DNA from: VRUB01 sp046758085 | GTDB lineage: Bacteria; Pseudomonadota; Gammaproteobacteria; Acidiferrobacterales; SPGG2 | Direction: 5' to 3' | Length of the DNA stretch: 21,996 nucleotides | NCBI GenBank assembly: GCA_046758085.1 | Contig: JBHHZP010000053.1 | Location: 1-21,996, forward strand | Shown here: positions 1 through 6,551 of the stretch, one piece after another | How the letters are laid out: each line of letters opens with the position of its first letter | Position numbering within the stretch: position 1 is the first letter of the stretch | Notes under the pieces: model-generated | The model's database searches: none | What the model was told of the DNA's origin: nothing | What the model saw: the letters and a program-made list of their open reading frames with translations, nothing else | Made by a program: the position numbers and the translations under genes

Positions 1-199
1 GGTCGAGATCCGTAGCCCGCAGCCGCAGCAGTGCAGTATCGGTCACCACATAGCGGTTTCCCAGAACACCGGTGTCCGCGCCCATCGTGGTGAAGCTGAA
101 AACAAAGGTCAGCAAGACGGGAATCACGTAGAACACCGCCACGCAGATGCCCGCAGGGAGCATGAACCACAACGGCAGCGCTTGGATCAATTTCCGCAT
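1..199 (-). CDS. Sugar-type ABC transporter permease, N-terminal fragment
   Basis: This is the first 66 codons of a membrane protein read leftwards from an ATG at 199-197; the rest lies outside the window. The protein begins MRKLIQALPLWFMLPAG and continues into one strongly hydrophobic helix (about residues 8-36, with an internal FYVIPVLLTFVFSF stretch). That is the usual first membrane segment of MalF/UgpA-type sugar permeases (binding-protein-dependent transport inner-membrane component). It would form half of the membrane channel of an importer. A sugar-type solute-binding protein is encoded on the same strand at 3153-4517, a likely partner, but an inverted transglycosylase gene separates the two. 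The family call rests on one helix and the neighbour, so it is moderately secure. Confidence 0.6.
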   Translation of the reverse strand, partial: MRKLIQALPLWFMLPAGICVAVFYVIPVLLTFVFSFTTMGADTGVLGNRYVVTDTALLRLRATDLD

Positions 200-359
200 T
201 TTCCGATCCCCATGGGCCTTCCCGGTCGTCGATGCAACGCACGATCAAGTGTACCAGCCCTGAAAATACCGATCATTGACACCCAACGGCGCCTGCGACG
301 ATCGGGAATTGCAGCTGTCGCGCGCTGCGCATCCAGGTAAGATAGAGGGACACCGGCGC

Positions 360-380
360 CGCCGCATTTGTTGTGCGGCG
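360..380 (+). other. Small GC-rich hairpin in the mltF-like leader
   Basis: Arms CGCCGCA (360-366) and TGCGGCG (374-380) are exact reverse complements with a 7-nt loop. They lie 40 nt before the chosen start at 420, between the divergent permease and transglycosylase genes. It could be a leader structure in the transglycosylase mRNA. No terminator T-tract follows, and a role is not shown by sequence alone. Confidence 0.3.
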
Positions 381-419
381 ATCATAAAGGGGCGGTTCGC
401 AAACACTCAGGGGTCGGCT

Positions 420-2537
420 ATGCGTATGCGGGGTGCATTCAGGGGCGCAACACGCTCAATTATCGCCGTGGGCTTTCTCGCCGCCGGGCTTGCCGGTTGC
501 AATAACGAGGGCTCTACGGCTACGCGCGTTCAACAACCGGACAACGCCAGGGACACAGCGTACGTCGAGACGGGTGATCTGGCGCAAATTAGACAGCATG
601 GAAAGTTACGGCTGTTGATTCCGCGACGGCTGGAAGGCGATAACTTGCCGCGGAGCGGGCACCCGTTTGTTGAATCACGCGAGCTCGCCGAGGCATTCGC
701 CAAGGAGATGGGGCTGACAGCCGACATGGTCTATGTCGAGTCCCACGACAAGCTGATCGTACAGCTGCTGGAAGGCAAAGGCGATGTCATCGTGGCAAAT
801 CTCACGGCAACGCCTGAACGTAAGAAACGCATCGCATTCACCGCTCCGATCGTGCTGGTGCATGAGCAGGTCGTCACGCGCGCCGACGACACCGACGTCA
901 AAAAGCCGGCAGACCTCGCCGGTCGGCGGGTCGCGATCCGCCGATCTTCGTCTTTCTGGAAGACCGTACAAGCAATGCGGCGCAAACACCCGAAGATCGA
1001 AATCGAGGCGGTCCCGGAAAACGTCGATACCGAAACCATCTTGCACCGCGTCGCCGGTGGCGAGTACGACGTCACGGTGGCGGACAGCAATTTGATCGCA
1101 GAAGTCCTGGCCTATCGTGACGACTTGCGTGTGGCGTTCGACGCTGCGCGCAACCGTCTGATCGCATGGGCGGTCCGACCGAGGGCAACTGAGCTGCGCA
1201 GCGCGCTTGATGCGTTTCTGGGCAAGTCCCGCGTCGCGGAAGTGTACCCGTCGAGCTACCATGACGACCTGCCCGGCATCAAGAAGAGAAAGTTGCTGCG
1301 CGTACTCACGCGCAATCATCCGGCGACCTATTTTCTGTGGCGTGGCGAGCTCATGGGGTTTGAATACGATCTTGTGCGCGCGTTTGCCAAGGAGCATGGC
1401 CTTCGCGTCGAGATGATCGTGCCGCCGACCTGGGGTGATCTGATGACCTGGCTCAAGCAGGGCAAGGGCGACGTGATCGCGGCCTCGATGACGATTACCG
1501 AGGAACGCAAGAAACGGGGGTTGGTGTTTTCACAGCCTTACAACTACGTCAGCGAAATAATAGTCGCACGCAAGAATGACAAGATTGATTCCAAAGATGA
1601 CCTCACGGGGAGAACGCTAGTGGTGTCTCCAACTACCTCTTACTGGACCACGCTCCAGCGGCTGAAAGACTCAGGCCTCATGTTTAACCTTGAAGCCGCG
1701 CCCGAGGACTGGCCAACCGATCAGATCATTGCCAACGTTGCAGCAAGCGAGTTTGACCTCACGGTGGCCGACAGTCACTTGCTCGACCTCGAGCTTGCGT
1801 GGCGCGACGACATCAAAGGCGCCTTTGCCCTGGGAGATCCCGTGCCGCTTGGTTGGGCGGTTTATTCCGGTAAGCCGAAGCTTCGCGATGCGTTCAATGC
1901 CTTCATCAAAAAGAGCTACCGCGGCACGTTTTATAACATTACGTACAGGAAATACTTCAAGAACCCACGCACGATACGCAGCCATGTGAAGTTTCGCGCA
2001 GCGCAAAGCGGACAGCTTTCACCCTATGACAAGTTTGTTCGCAAGTACTCGCAGCGATACGGCTTTGACTGGCGTTTTATTACGGCACAGATGTTTCAGG
2101 AGAGCCGCTTTGATCCCAAAGCGAAGTCATGGGTAGGCGCGCGTGGCCTGCTGCAGGTGATGCCGCGTACGGCACGGGAGCTCGGACTGACAAACCTTAA
2201 AGATCCAGCGACCGGTATTCATGCCGGTGTGAAATATATGGCGTGGTTACGCGATCGCTTCGAAGGGGAGGTGCCTACCACAGAGGCAAGGTGGTTTGCC
2301 CTTGCGGCTTACAATGCCGGTTACGGTCATGTGCTCGACGCCAGGCGCCTAGCGAAACAGCAGGGGCTAAACGCCGGGCGCTGGTTTAATAACGTAGAGC
2401 GCTCGATGTTGCTGCTTTCAAATCCAAAGTACTACAAACGCGCGCGCTACGGCTACGTCCGGGGTGGCCAGCCCGTGCACTACGTGCGTCAGATCAGGAC
2501 CCTCTACGACGCCTATACGCGGGCGGCGCCGCTTTAA
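420..2537 (+). CDS. MltF-like lytic transglycosylase lipoprotein with two substrate-binding sensor domains
   Basis: The 705-residue product is predicted to cleave peptidoglycan glycan strands non-hydrolytically, forming 1,6-anhydroMurNAc ends. The ATG at 420 is preceded by AGGGG and gives a lipoprotein signal peptide with lipobox LAGC (Cys27), so the enzyme should be anchored in the envelope. A TTG at 276 is in frame but leaves no proper signal peptide. Two family 3 solute-binding (SBP_bac_3) domains follow, at about residues 54-285 and 288-515. They are clear internal duplicates: both have a GDVI...T.T.ERKKR segment and a DLTVADSHL/DVTVADSNL segment. The C-terminal SLT domain (about 530-690) has the catalytic Glu561 in QESRFDP, GLLQVMP, and AAYNAG. 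E. coli MltF is 518 residues with one sensor domain; this protein is longer by one domain. Domain calls are secure. The ligand is unknown. Confidence 0.93.
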   Translation: MRMRGAFRGATRSIIAVGFLAAGLAGCNNEGSTATRVQQPDNARDTAYVETGDLAQIRQHGKLRLLIPRRLEGDNLPRSGHPFVESRELAEAFAKEMGLTADMVYVESHDKLIVQLLEGKGDVIVANLTATPERKKRIAFTAPIVLVHEQVVTRADDTDVKKPADLAGRRVAIRRSSSFWKTVQAMRRKHPKIEIEAVPENVDTETILHRVAGGEYDVTVADSNLIAEVLAYRDDLRVAFDAARNRLIAWAVRPRATELRSALDAFLGKSRVAEVYPSSYHDDLPGIKKRKLLRVLTRNHPATYFLWRGELMGFEYDLVRAFAKEHGLRVEMIVPPTWGDLMTWLKQGKGDVIAASMTITEERKKRGLVFSQPYNYVSEIIVARKNDKIDSKDDLTGRTLVVSPTTSYWTTLQRLKDSGLMFNLEAAPEDWPTDQIIANVAASEFDLTVADSHLLDLELAWRDDIKGAFALGDPVPLGWAVYSGKPKLRDAFNAFIKKSYRGTFYNITYRKYFKNPRTIRSHVKFRAAQSGQLSPYDKFVRKYSQRYGFDWRFITAQMFQESRFDPKAKSWVGARGLLQVMPRTARELGLTNLKDPATGIHAGVKYMAWLRDRFEGEVPTTEARWFALAAYNAGYGHVLDARRLAKQQGLNAGRWFNNVERSMLLLSNPKYYKRARYGYVRGGQPVHYVRQIRTLYDAYTRAAPL

Positions 2538-2540
2538 CCA

Positions 2541-2575
2541 CCCCTCCCCGTAGCCCCCTCCCACAAGGGGAGGGG
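2541..2575. repeat. CT-rich dispersed inverted repeat, copy 1
   Basis: CCCCTCCCC (2541-2549) and GGGGAGGGG (2567-2575) are exact reverse complements. A second C-rich arm (2555-2562) can pair with 2568-2575 across a 5-nt loop. The element starts 3 bp after the transglycosylase stop codon. Related elements are at 5110-5140 and 7518-7552. It could fold as a hairpin at the end of the mRNA but has no T-tract. Confidence 0.7.
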
Positions 2576-2581
2576 AATATC

Positions 2582-3110
2582 ATGTCGTCTATCGGCGGTT
2601 ATTCTAATCGGGTTCTCGCACCCGAAGGCGAGGTACTTTCTTGTCGCGACAAGAAAGTACCCAAAGAAACGCTCCCCCGGGTTCCGTGCAGGGAATGCAC
2701 CTATGCCGCGGGTGCAGGGACGCCCAGGAGCGGCCTGCGGCCGCACACCCCGCGGCTGCCCTCGCCCCAGAGCTTGCCTCAGGGGGTCCGCCGAGGCCCT
2801 TTCTTCGCTCCCGCTGTCCCTGCTTCGCTCGAAAGCCCGGGGCTCTCCTTCCGTGGCTCGCCCGCTCGCCGGGGTGGGGATTCACTGGATCCCCGCCTTT
2901 TCCCGGCTCGCCCCTGTGCCTGGGGCGAACGCGGGGGTCCGTGCCCCGCCACTTCGTGCTTGGACTTCGCCCTCCCTCCTCGCTTCGGCTTGAGTAAGGG
3001 GGTTTAAAAGCAATGCAACTGCACCATTCCGACGAACTTCGCTTACCCTTGCTTCTCGGCTTGAGTAAGGAACGATCAGGAAAAAGCAATTCACGCCTCA
3101 CCGATGTCGG
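2582..3110. repeat. Non-coding repeat-rich intergenic block
   Basis: No gene is supported between 2538 and 3152. Open frames run through this stretch on both strands, but they have no ribosome binding site and biased, low-complexity translations rich in Pro, Arg, Ser and Gly. The block holds a 30-bp perfect palindrome (2632-2661), a hairpin with arms 2873-2881 and 2889-2897 (one mismatch), and a degenerate tandem duplication in which CGGCTTGAGTAAGG (2986-2999 and 3057-3070) is each time followed by AAAAGCAAT (3006-3014 and 3082-3090). The style is that of dispersed intergenic repeats in gamma- and betaproteobacterial genomes. That comparison is from memory, not a search. Confidence 0.65.
2632..2661. 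repeat. 30-bp perfect palindrome
   Basis: The left half GGTACTTTCTTGTCG (2632-2646) is the exact reverse complement of the right half (2647-2661), with no spacer. It can extrude as a cruciform, or fold in RNA with the central bases as loop. It lies in non-coding repeat DNA after the transglycosylase gene. Palindromes of this kind often mark dispersed repetitive elements. Confidence 0.85.
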
Positions 3111-3114
3111 CCCA

Positions 3115-3156
3115 CGGTTCACGGGTTACGGATCACGGATCACGGATCACGGTTAA
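3115..3156. repeat. Heptamer tandem repeat, CGGATCA type
   Basis: Six consecutive 7-bp units are seen: CGGTTCA, CGGGTTA, then CGGATCA three times (3129-3149), then CGGTTAA (3150-3156). The last unit contains the stop codon (3155-3153, minus strand) of the solute-binding protein gene, so the array abuts and enters the 3' end of that gene. Confidence 0.85.
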
Positions 3157-4517
3157 CGAATAACCACTTTATCCGCCATCGTCGCACGGATCTCCCGAAC
3201 CACGGTATCGACCGCCTCATCTGGCGTCACCGCACCGCTCCAAGCCGCCGTCAGACCCTTCCAGACAATCTGGTCGAATTGACCGAAATTTGGATTGTTC
3301 GGAAGCGCGAACGCGCTTTCCAACAAGGTAGTCGCTTCCGCAGTCCAGCGGTCGCTCGCGTACGTATCGAGCCCCGTCTGCGTACGTGTGATGCCAAGGT
3401 GCGCTGAGGCAATTGCATGCAACGTGTTCAATCGCGGCTCGGAGACGATGGTGATCAAGCGTCCACACAGCTCGGCTTGCTCGCCTTGAGCGCGCTTGCT
3501 CACCAGATAAACCAGTGGGTGCGTTAGCGTCGTGGCCTTGCCGCCGGTGTCGCCGGCGGGAATTAACGCGAACACTACCTTATCGAAGAAATCGGCCAAC
3601 CCTTCGCCGCGGGTGTAACGGGCGTAGTGCCATGTGCCCCCATGCCATAGCCCGGCCCTGCCGCTCGCAACCTCGCTGTACCATTGGTCCCAGTCCATGC
3701 CGAGATGGTTCTTTTTCGTGACGCCATATTTGAACACGGCGTCGTGAAAAAAGAGGTAATACCTGAGCAATGCGGCCCGGTCGAGCAACAGCTTGCCGCT
3801 CGCCCGATCCGTAAGATCGCCACCGTTGGCCACATAGAACTGCCAGAAGTCAGGCCCCTTGCCGGCCCGAGGGTAGAAGCCGTAACCAGGCTTTACCAGA
3901 CCTAAATCCTGGATCTTTTTTGCGTCCTGCAGCACGTTCTTCAACGTGTACTCACCGCGCGTGATACGTACCGGCAATGCGGCTATGTCGGCATCGGAAT
4001 AGCCGATCGCGCGCAGGTGTGGAATCCAACCGAACAACGGCCGTGACTCGGCGTCTTGCGGCACTCCCCAGATCCGGCCGTTCCACGCCATGATGGGCCA
4101 GAGGTTGGGGAACACATCATTGAACGGGTAGCTTTCGAGATCGACCAACTCCTCGAGCGGTTGGATCAGGCCTGCCTTGCCCCAGACGGCAATGTCCTCA
4201 TGACCGGCAACGATGATGTGTGGGCCTTTGCCTGACTCGATCGCTAACGCAAAGGCTTGTTTGAGCTTCTCCCACGAGCCGCTGCCCGACCACGACTGCT
4301 GCTTCACAGTGACGCGTACATCACGGCCCTCGATCTTGAGCTCTTCGTTCAAGATCGTCGCCGCCAGCCGGATACCCTCCGTACGATAGCGCTCGTTGAC
4401 GTCGGCGTTGGCCCACACCGTGATCTCGACCTCTCGGGTCTGGGCGCCCCACGCAGCAAACGAGACTAGACACGCACAGGAAAAAATAATTCGTCGCCAG
4501 AATCCGGCGCCACGCAT
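3153..4517 (-). CDS. Sugar-type ABC transporter solute-binding protein
   Basis: The 454-residue product is a periplasmic binding protein of the family 1 (MalE/UgpB-like) type, delivering a ligand, probably a sugar or sugar derivative, to an ABC importer. The ATG at 4517 is preceded by AAGAGGGG and gives a Sec signal peptide: a basic start, a hydrophobic core, and probable cleavage after AAWGA. The mature protein starts with EVEITVWANADVNERYR, a typical first beta strand and ligand loop, and has hinge-type GRIWGVPQDAESRPLF and GRAGLWHGGTW segments. A GTG at 4544 is in frame and overlaps the upstream stop as GTGA, so translational coupling from there is possible; I prefer 4517 for its ribosome site. 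The permease fragment at 1-199 is a likely partner. No ATPase gene is in view. Confidence 0.85.
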   Translation of the reverse strand: MRGAGFWRRIIFSCACLVSFAAWGAQTREVEITVWANADVNERYRTEGIRLAATILNEELKIEGRDVRVTVKQQSWSGSGSWEKLKQAFALAIESGKGPHIIVAGHEDIAVWGKAGLIQPLEELVDLESYPFNDVFPNLWPIMAWNGRIWGVPQDAESRPLFGWIPHLRAIGYSDADIAALPVRITRGEYTLKNVLQDAKKIQDLGLVKPGYGFYPRAGKGPDFWQFYVANGGDLTDRASGKLLLDRAALLRYYLFFHDAVFKYGVTKKNHLGMDWDQWYSEVASGRAGLWHGGTWHYARYTRGEGLADFFDKVVFALIPAGDTGGKATTLTHPLVYLVSKRAQGEQAELCGRLITIVSEPRLNTLHAIASAHLGITRTQTGLDTYASDRWTAEATTLLESAFALPNNPNFGQFDQIVWKGLTAAWSGAVTPDEAVDTVVREIRATMADKVVIR

Positions 4518-4540
4518 ACGCCTCAATCCCCTCTTGACGA

Positions 4541-4726
4541 TCACACCGGGCGCTTGCGCTCGGCGCGTAGTCCGGAGACCGGAGTTGCGCGACGCTGATC
4601 ATGTGCCCGGTCTTTTTCGCGGGCGTTACGAAGCTCCTTGCGGACGGGTTCCGTACGGCCAATCTCGCGTCCCAGGTAGTAACCCAGGGCCAGCAATCCC
4701 GCCCCGACCAGGATTCGGAAGATCAT
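4541..4726 (-). CDS. Small single-span membrane protein, unknown function
   Basis: This 61-residue protein starts at an ATG only 5 bp after the DUF1992 stop. The G-run at the end of that gene serves as its ribosome site. The N-terminal hydrophobic helix (about residues 3-18, with small residues in VGAGLLALGYYLG) is followed by a highly charged tail rich in Arg, Lys and Glu, so it is probably an inner-membrane protein with a basic cytoplasmic tail. I do not recognise the family. The tight spacing to both neighbours and the sensible membrane topology argue that it is real. Confidence 0.65.
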   Translation of the reverse strand: MIFRILVGAGLLALGYYLGREIGRTEPVRKELRNAREKDRAHDQRRATPVSGLRAERKRPV

Positions 4727-4731
4727 AACTG

Positions 4732-5106
4732 TTACCCCCCGCGCTCAAGGCGCTCGAGCAGCTGCTGATAGTAGGCTTGCTCCACCCGCAAGTCGACGGC
4801 GCTGCCTCGCATCGCCTGAAGCTGTACCATCAGGTAGTTGAGGCGCTTGTAACCGCGGGCGCGCAGTTGCTCGTCGCTTGCACTCGCGATCAACGACTCG
4901 ACATCCGCGATCTCACCACGCAAGCTGACCTCCGCTGGCACGTAGCCGGCGTTCTTGAGCACGCGATAGGCCGCGCGGAACTCCTCGGGGACGAGGGCGT
5001 CATCGTCCAGTGGCAACGGCTTGCCGGCACCCGGTAAATCGTCGAACTCACCGTGCGCCATCGCATCCTTGATACGCGCTTCTGCGATCTTATTTACGAA
5101 CCACAT
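4732..5106 (-). CDS. DUF1992 (DnaJ-homologue subfamily C member 28 conserved domain) protein
   Basis: The 124-residue soluble protein has the DUF1992 signature near its start: an IAEARIKDAM helix, then GEFDDLPGAGKPLPLDDD, then VPEEFRAAYRVLKNAGYVP. The rest is helical (residues 50-120). E. coli YhdN belongs to this family. Its molecular role is poorly defined; it lacks an HPD motif and is not itself a J-protein. The ATG at 5106 follows a GGGGAGGGG ribosome site that is one arm of a CT-rich repeat; an upstream in-frame GTG at 5130 would lie before that site. It is the first gene of a minus-strand cluster with the small membrane protein and the binding protein. Confidence 0.85.
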   Translation of the reverse strand: MWFVNKIAEARIKDAMAHGEFDDLPGAGKPLPLDDDALVPEEFRAAYRVLKNAGYVPAEVSLRGEIADVESLIASASDEQLRARGYKRLNYLMVQLQAMRGSAVDLRVEQAYYQQLLERLERGG

Positions 5107-5109
5107 TTG

Positions 5110-5140
5110 CCCCTCCCCGGCCCTGCCCACAAGTGGGGAG
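5110..5140. repeat. CT-rich dispersed inverted repeat, copy 2 (supplies a ribosome binding site)
   Basis: CCCCTCCCC at 5110-5118, a linker, then CCCAC (5126-5130) pairing with GTGGG (5133-5137) and GGGGAG to 5140. It resembles the copy at 2541-2575. Read on the minus strand, 5118-5110 is the purine-rich ribosome site of the DUF1992 gene, with GGAGG 5 nt before the ATG. Confidence 0.6.
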
Positions 5141-5351
5141 AAAATCAGATTGGTCTATCACCTGCCTCGCCTGCATTGCCCGACTCCCCTGTGCTAAGCC
5201 TTGCCCAAAAAGCGACGAAGGCGACTCTTCCCCTCCGAACGGATTAGCCGTGTGTGCATGGGCAGCGCGTTGAGCTCGAGAGACAACAAGATAGCATAGA
5301 TGGGTCGCACGACCTGCAACGGCAGCGCGCAGGGGGTTGCGTAATCGCCGG

Positions 5352-5885
5352 CTACTCAGGTGATTCCCGTTGCACGAACCACCGGGCACGCAATAGCCCG
5401 ATGATGGTCTTGGCGTCACGGACCTCGCCAGCGTAAGCCCAGCTCAGGGCCTCGGTGAAAGGCAACCAGTGCACCTCGATTACCTCGTCTTGTGCAGTCG
5501 CGGGCTCGACGAGCGCGAGATCACGGGCGAGGTAGAGATGGATGACCTCGGCAAAAACTCCCGGGGAACTCAGCAGGTTGCCGAGCGAATTCCATCGGCC
5601 GGCGCGGATGCCAGCTTCCTCTTCCAGCTCGCGCCGCGCCGTCAGCAGGTGGTCCTCCTTGGAATCGATCTTCCCGGCCGGCAGCTCCCACAGCCAGCCA
5701 CCTGCAACATGGCGATACTGGCGCAGCAGGCACACTCGGCCGCGCGCGTCGAGCGCTACCGCAGCCGCGCCACCGGCGTGGCGCACGATTTCGAGCTCGG
5801 TGATCCGGCCGTTCGGCAGCTTCACCGTCTCGAGATATACGTCGATAATCTTGCCGGAATAACCGGCTGTGCGCTGCGGCGTCAC
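5352..5885 (-). CDS. NUDIX hydrolase, ADP-ribose pyrophosphatase type
   Basis: The 177-residue product should hydrolyse a nucleoside diphosphate linked to another moiety, most likely ADP-ribose to AMP and ribose 5-phosphate. The full NUDIX box (Gx5Ex7REUxEExGU) is present at residues 71-93, with metal-binding glutamates in RELEEEAGI. Upstream, YSGKIIDVYLETVKLPNG and the RQYRHVAGGWLWELPAGK segment are typical of the ADP-ribose pyrophosphatase branch. The GTG start at 5885 has GAGGGAGACGAGG before it and fits the family N-terminus; a longer frame to 5993 would overlap the toxin gene. It lies 34 bp downstream of the toxin gene and may be cotranscribed. Confidence 0.85.
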   Translation of the reverse strand: MTPQRTAGYSGKIIDVYLETVKLPNGRITELEIVRHAGGAAAVALDARGRVCLLRQYRHVAGGWLWELPAGKIDSKEDHLLTARRELEEEAGIRAGRWNSLGNLLSSPGVFAEVIHLYLARDLALVEPATAQDEVIEVHWLPFTEALSWAYAGEVRDAKTIIGLLRARWFVQRESPE

Positions 5886-5919
5886 TACCTCGTCTCCCTC
5901 TGAGCTACCCCACCCGAAG

Positions 5920-6321
5920 CTATCGCTCTCGCAACAGTTCCCAGAATTCTCGTGGGCGGCAAATCCGAAATGGGACGCGATCCTCGATCGCAAAAAATGC
6001 CGGGTCGCTTGTCACCAGCACGTCCGTGCCCACCTCGAGTGCTGCCGCCAGGACCCAGCGGTCATCGGCGTCATCGGCAGGCCACGGCGCCGGCTGCGCG
6101 GGAGTGCTGATCTCGCCTTGCTCGCGCAGGAAAGGCATAACCTGATCGGCCGTGGCCTGCGGTAAACGCAGCTGCTCTACAAGTACCCGGCGCAGCTCCC
6201 GGAACACCGGTCTGCCCGTAACCAGCTGGTGCTCGACCAACACCAGCCGCAGCAGATCGGCGCACAGACCGCGCGTGGCCAGCGCGGCGACGAACACACC
6301 CGTATCCGGAAACACCCTCAT
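5920..6321 (-). CDS. PIN-domain toxin of a type II toxin-antitoxin pair
   Basis: The 133-residue protein is a PIN-fold nuclease of the putative toxin branch (COG1569-like, PIN_3). The acidic metal-binding residues are in place: Asp6 in FPDTGVFVAAL, Glu42 in RELRRVL, Asp86/Asp87 in DDADDRWVLAAAL, and Asp106 in LVTSDPAFF. Such toxins act as endoribonucleases on RNA in the cytoplasm. The start overlaps the antitoxin stop as ATGA, which implies translational coupling. The target is not deducible from sequence. The pair looks intact. Confidence 0.85.
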   Translation of the reverse strand: MRVFPDTGVFVAALATRGLCADLLRLVLVEHQLVTGRPVFRELRRVLVEQLRLPQATADQVMPFLREQGEISTPAQPAPWPADDADDRWVLAAALEVGTDVLVTSDPAFFAIEDRVPFRICRPREFWELLRER

Positions 6322-6533
6322 AACAGCTCGCGAAAAACGTCCTCGTCGGTGAGCCAGCCCCGCGCTTCGGCAAAAGGCGCGGTGCGCTGGCGCAGGTCTT
6401 CAAAGCGCGTGAGAGCGAGCTGTCGCTGCAGCGCCTCGCGAATGAGCTCGCTCTTCGGGCGACCACTTTGCTTACTGAGTCGATCCAGCAAGCGCGCCAG
6501 CCGGTCATCAATGCGGAAGGTGATCATCGCCAT
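6318..6533 (-). CDS. Ribbon-helix-helix antitoxin
   Basis: This 71-residue protein has an N-terminal CopG/Arc-type ribbon-helix-helix (about residues 1-45): a short strand MITFRIDDRL, then two helices with GRPKSELIREALQRQL between and within them. The C-terminal tail, with RGWLTDEDVFRELL, would wrap the PIN toxin. It should neutralise the toxin and repress its own operon. The start codon lies inside the 19-bp inverted repeat at 6533-6551; a second ATG at codon 3 (6527) is also possible. No ribosome site precedes either ATG. Confidence 0.85.
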   Translation of the reverse strand: MAMITFRIDDRLARLLDRLSKQSGRPKSELIREALQRQLALTRFEDLRQRTAPFAEARGWLTDEDVFRELL

Positions 6534-6551
6534 GTATTATAATGTAATACA
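6533..6551 (-). promoter_or_regulatory. Predicted operator and promoter of the antitoxin-toxin operon
   Basis: Minus-strand TGTATTA-CATTA-TAATACA has perfect 7-bp arms and a 5-bp spacer. It contains an exact TATAAT (6541-6536), a plausible -10 box, and its last base is the first base of the antitoxin ATG. AT-rich inverted repeats at the start of an RHH antitoxin gene are typical autorepression sites. No good -35 box is seen. Confidence 0.7.

Noticed and set aside
276..419. Longer N-terminus for the transglycosylase from a TTG
   Set aside because: The ATG at 420 has a ribosome site and yields a clean lipoprotein signal; the extra 48 residues would bury it.
2582..3007. Open frame of about 140 codons in the repeat block, plus opposing frames on the minus strand
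   Set aside because: No ribosome site, low-complexity translation, overlapping frames on both strands and a 30-bp palindrome near its start. These are typical of repeat DNA, not a gene.
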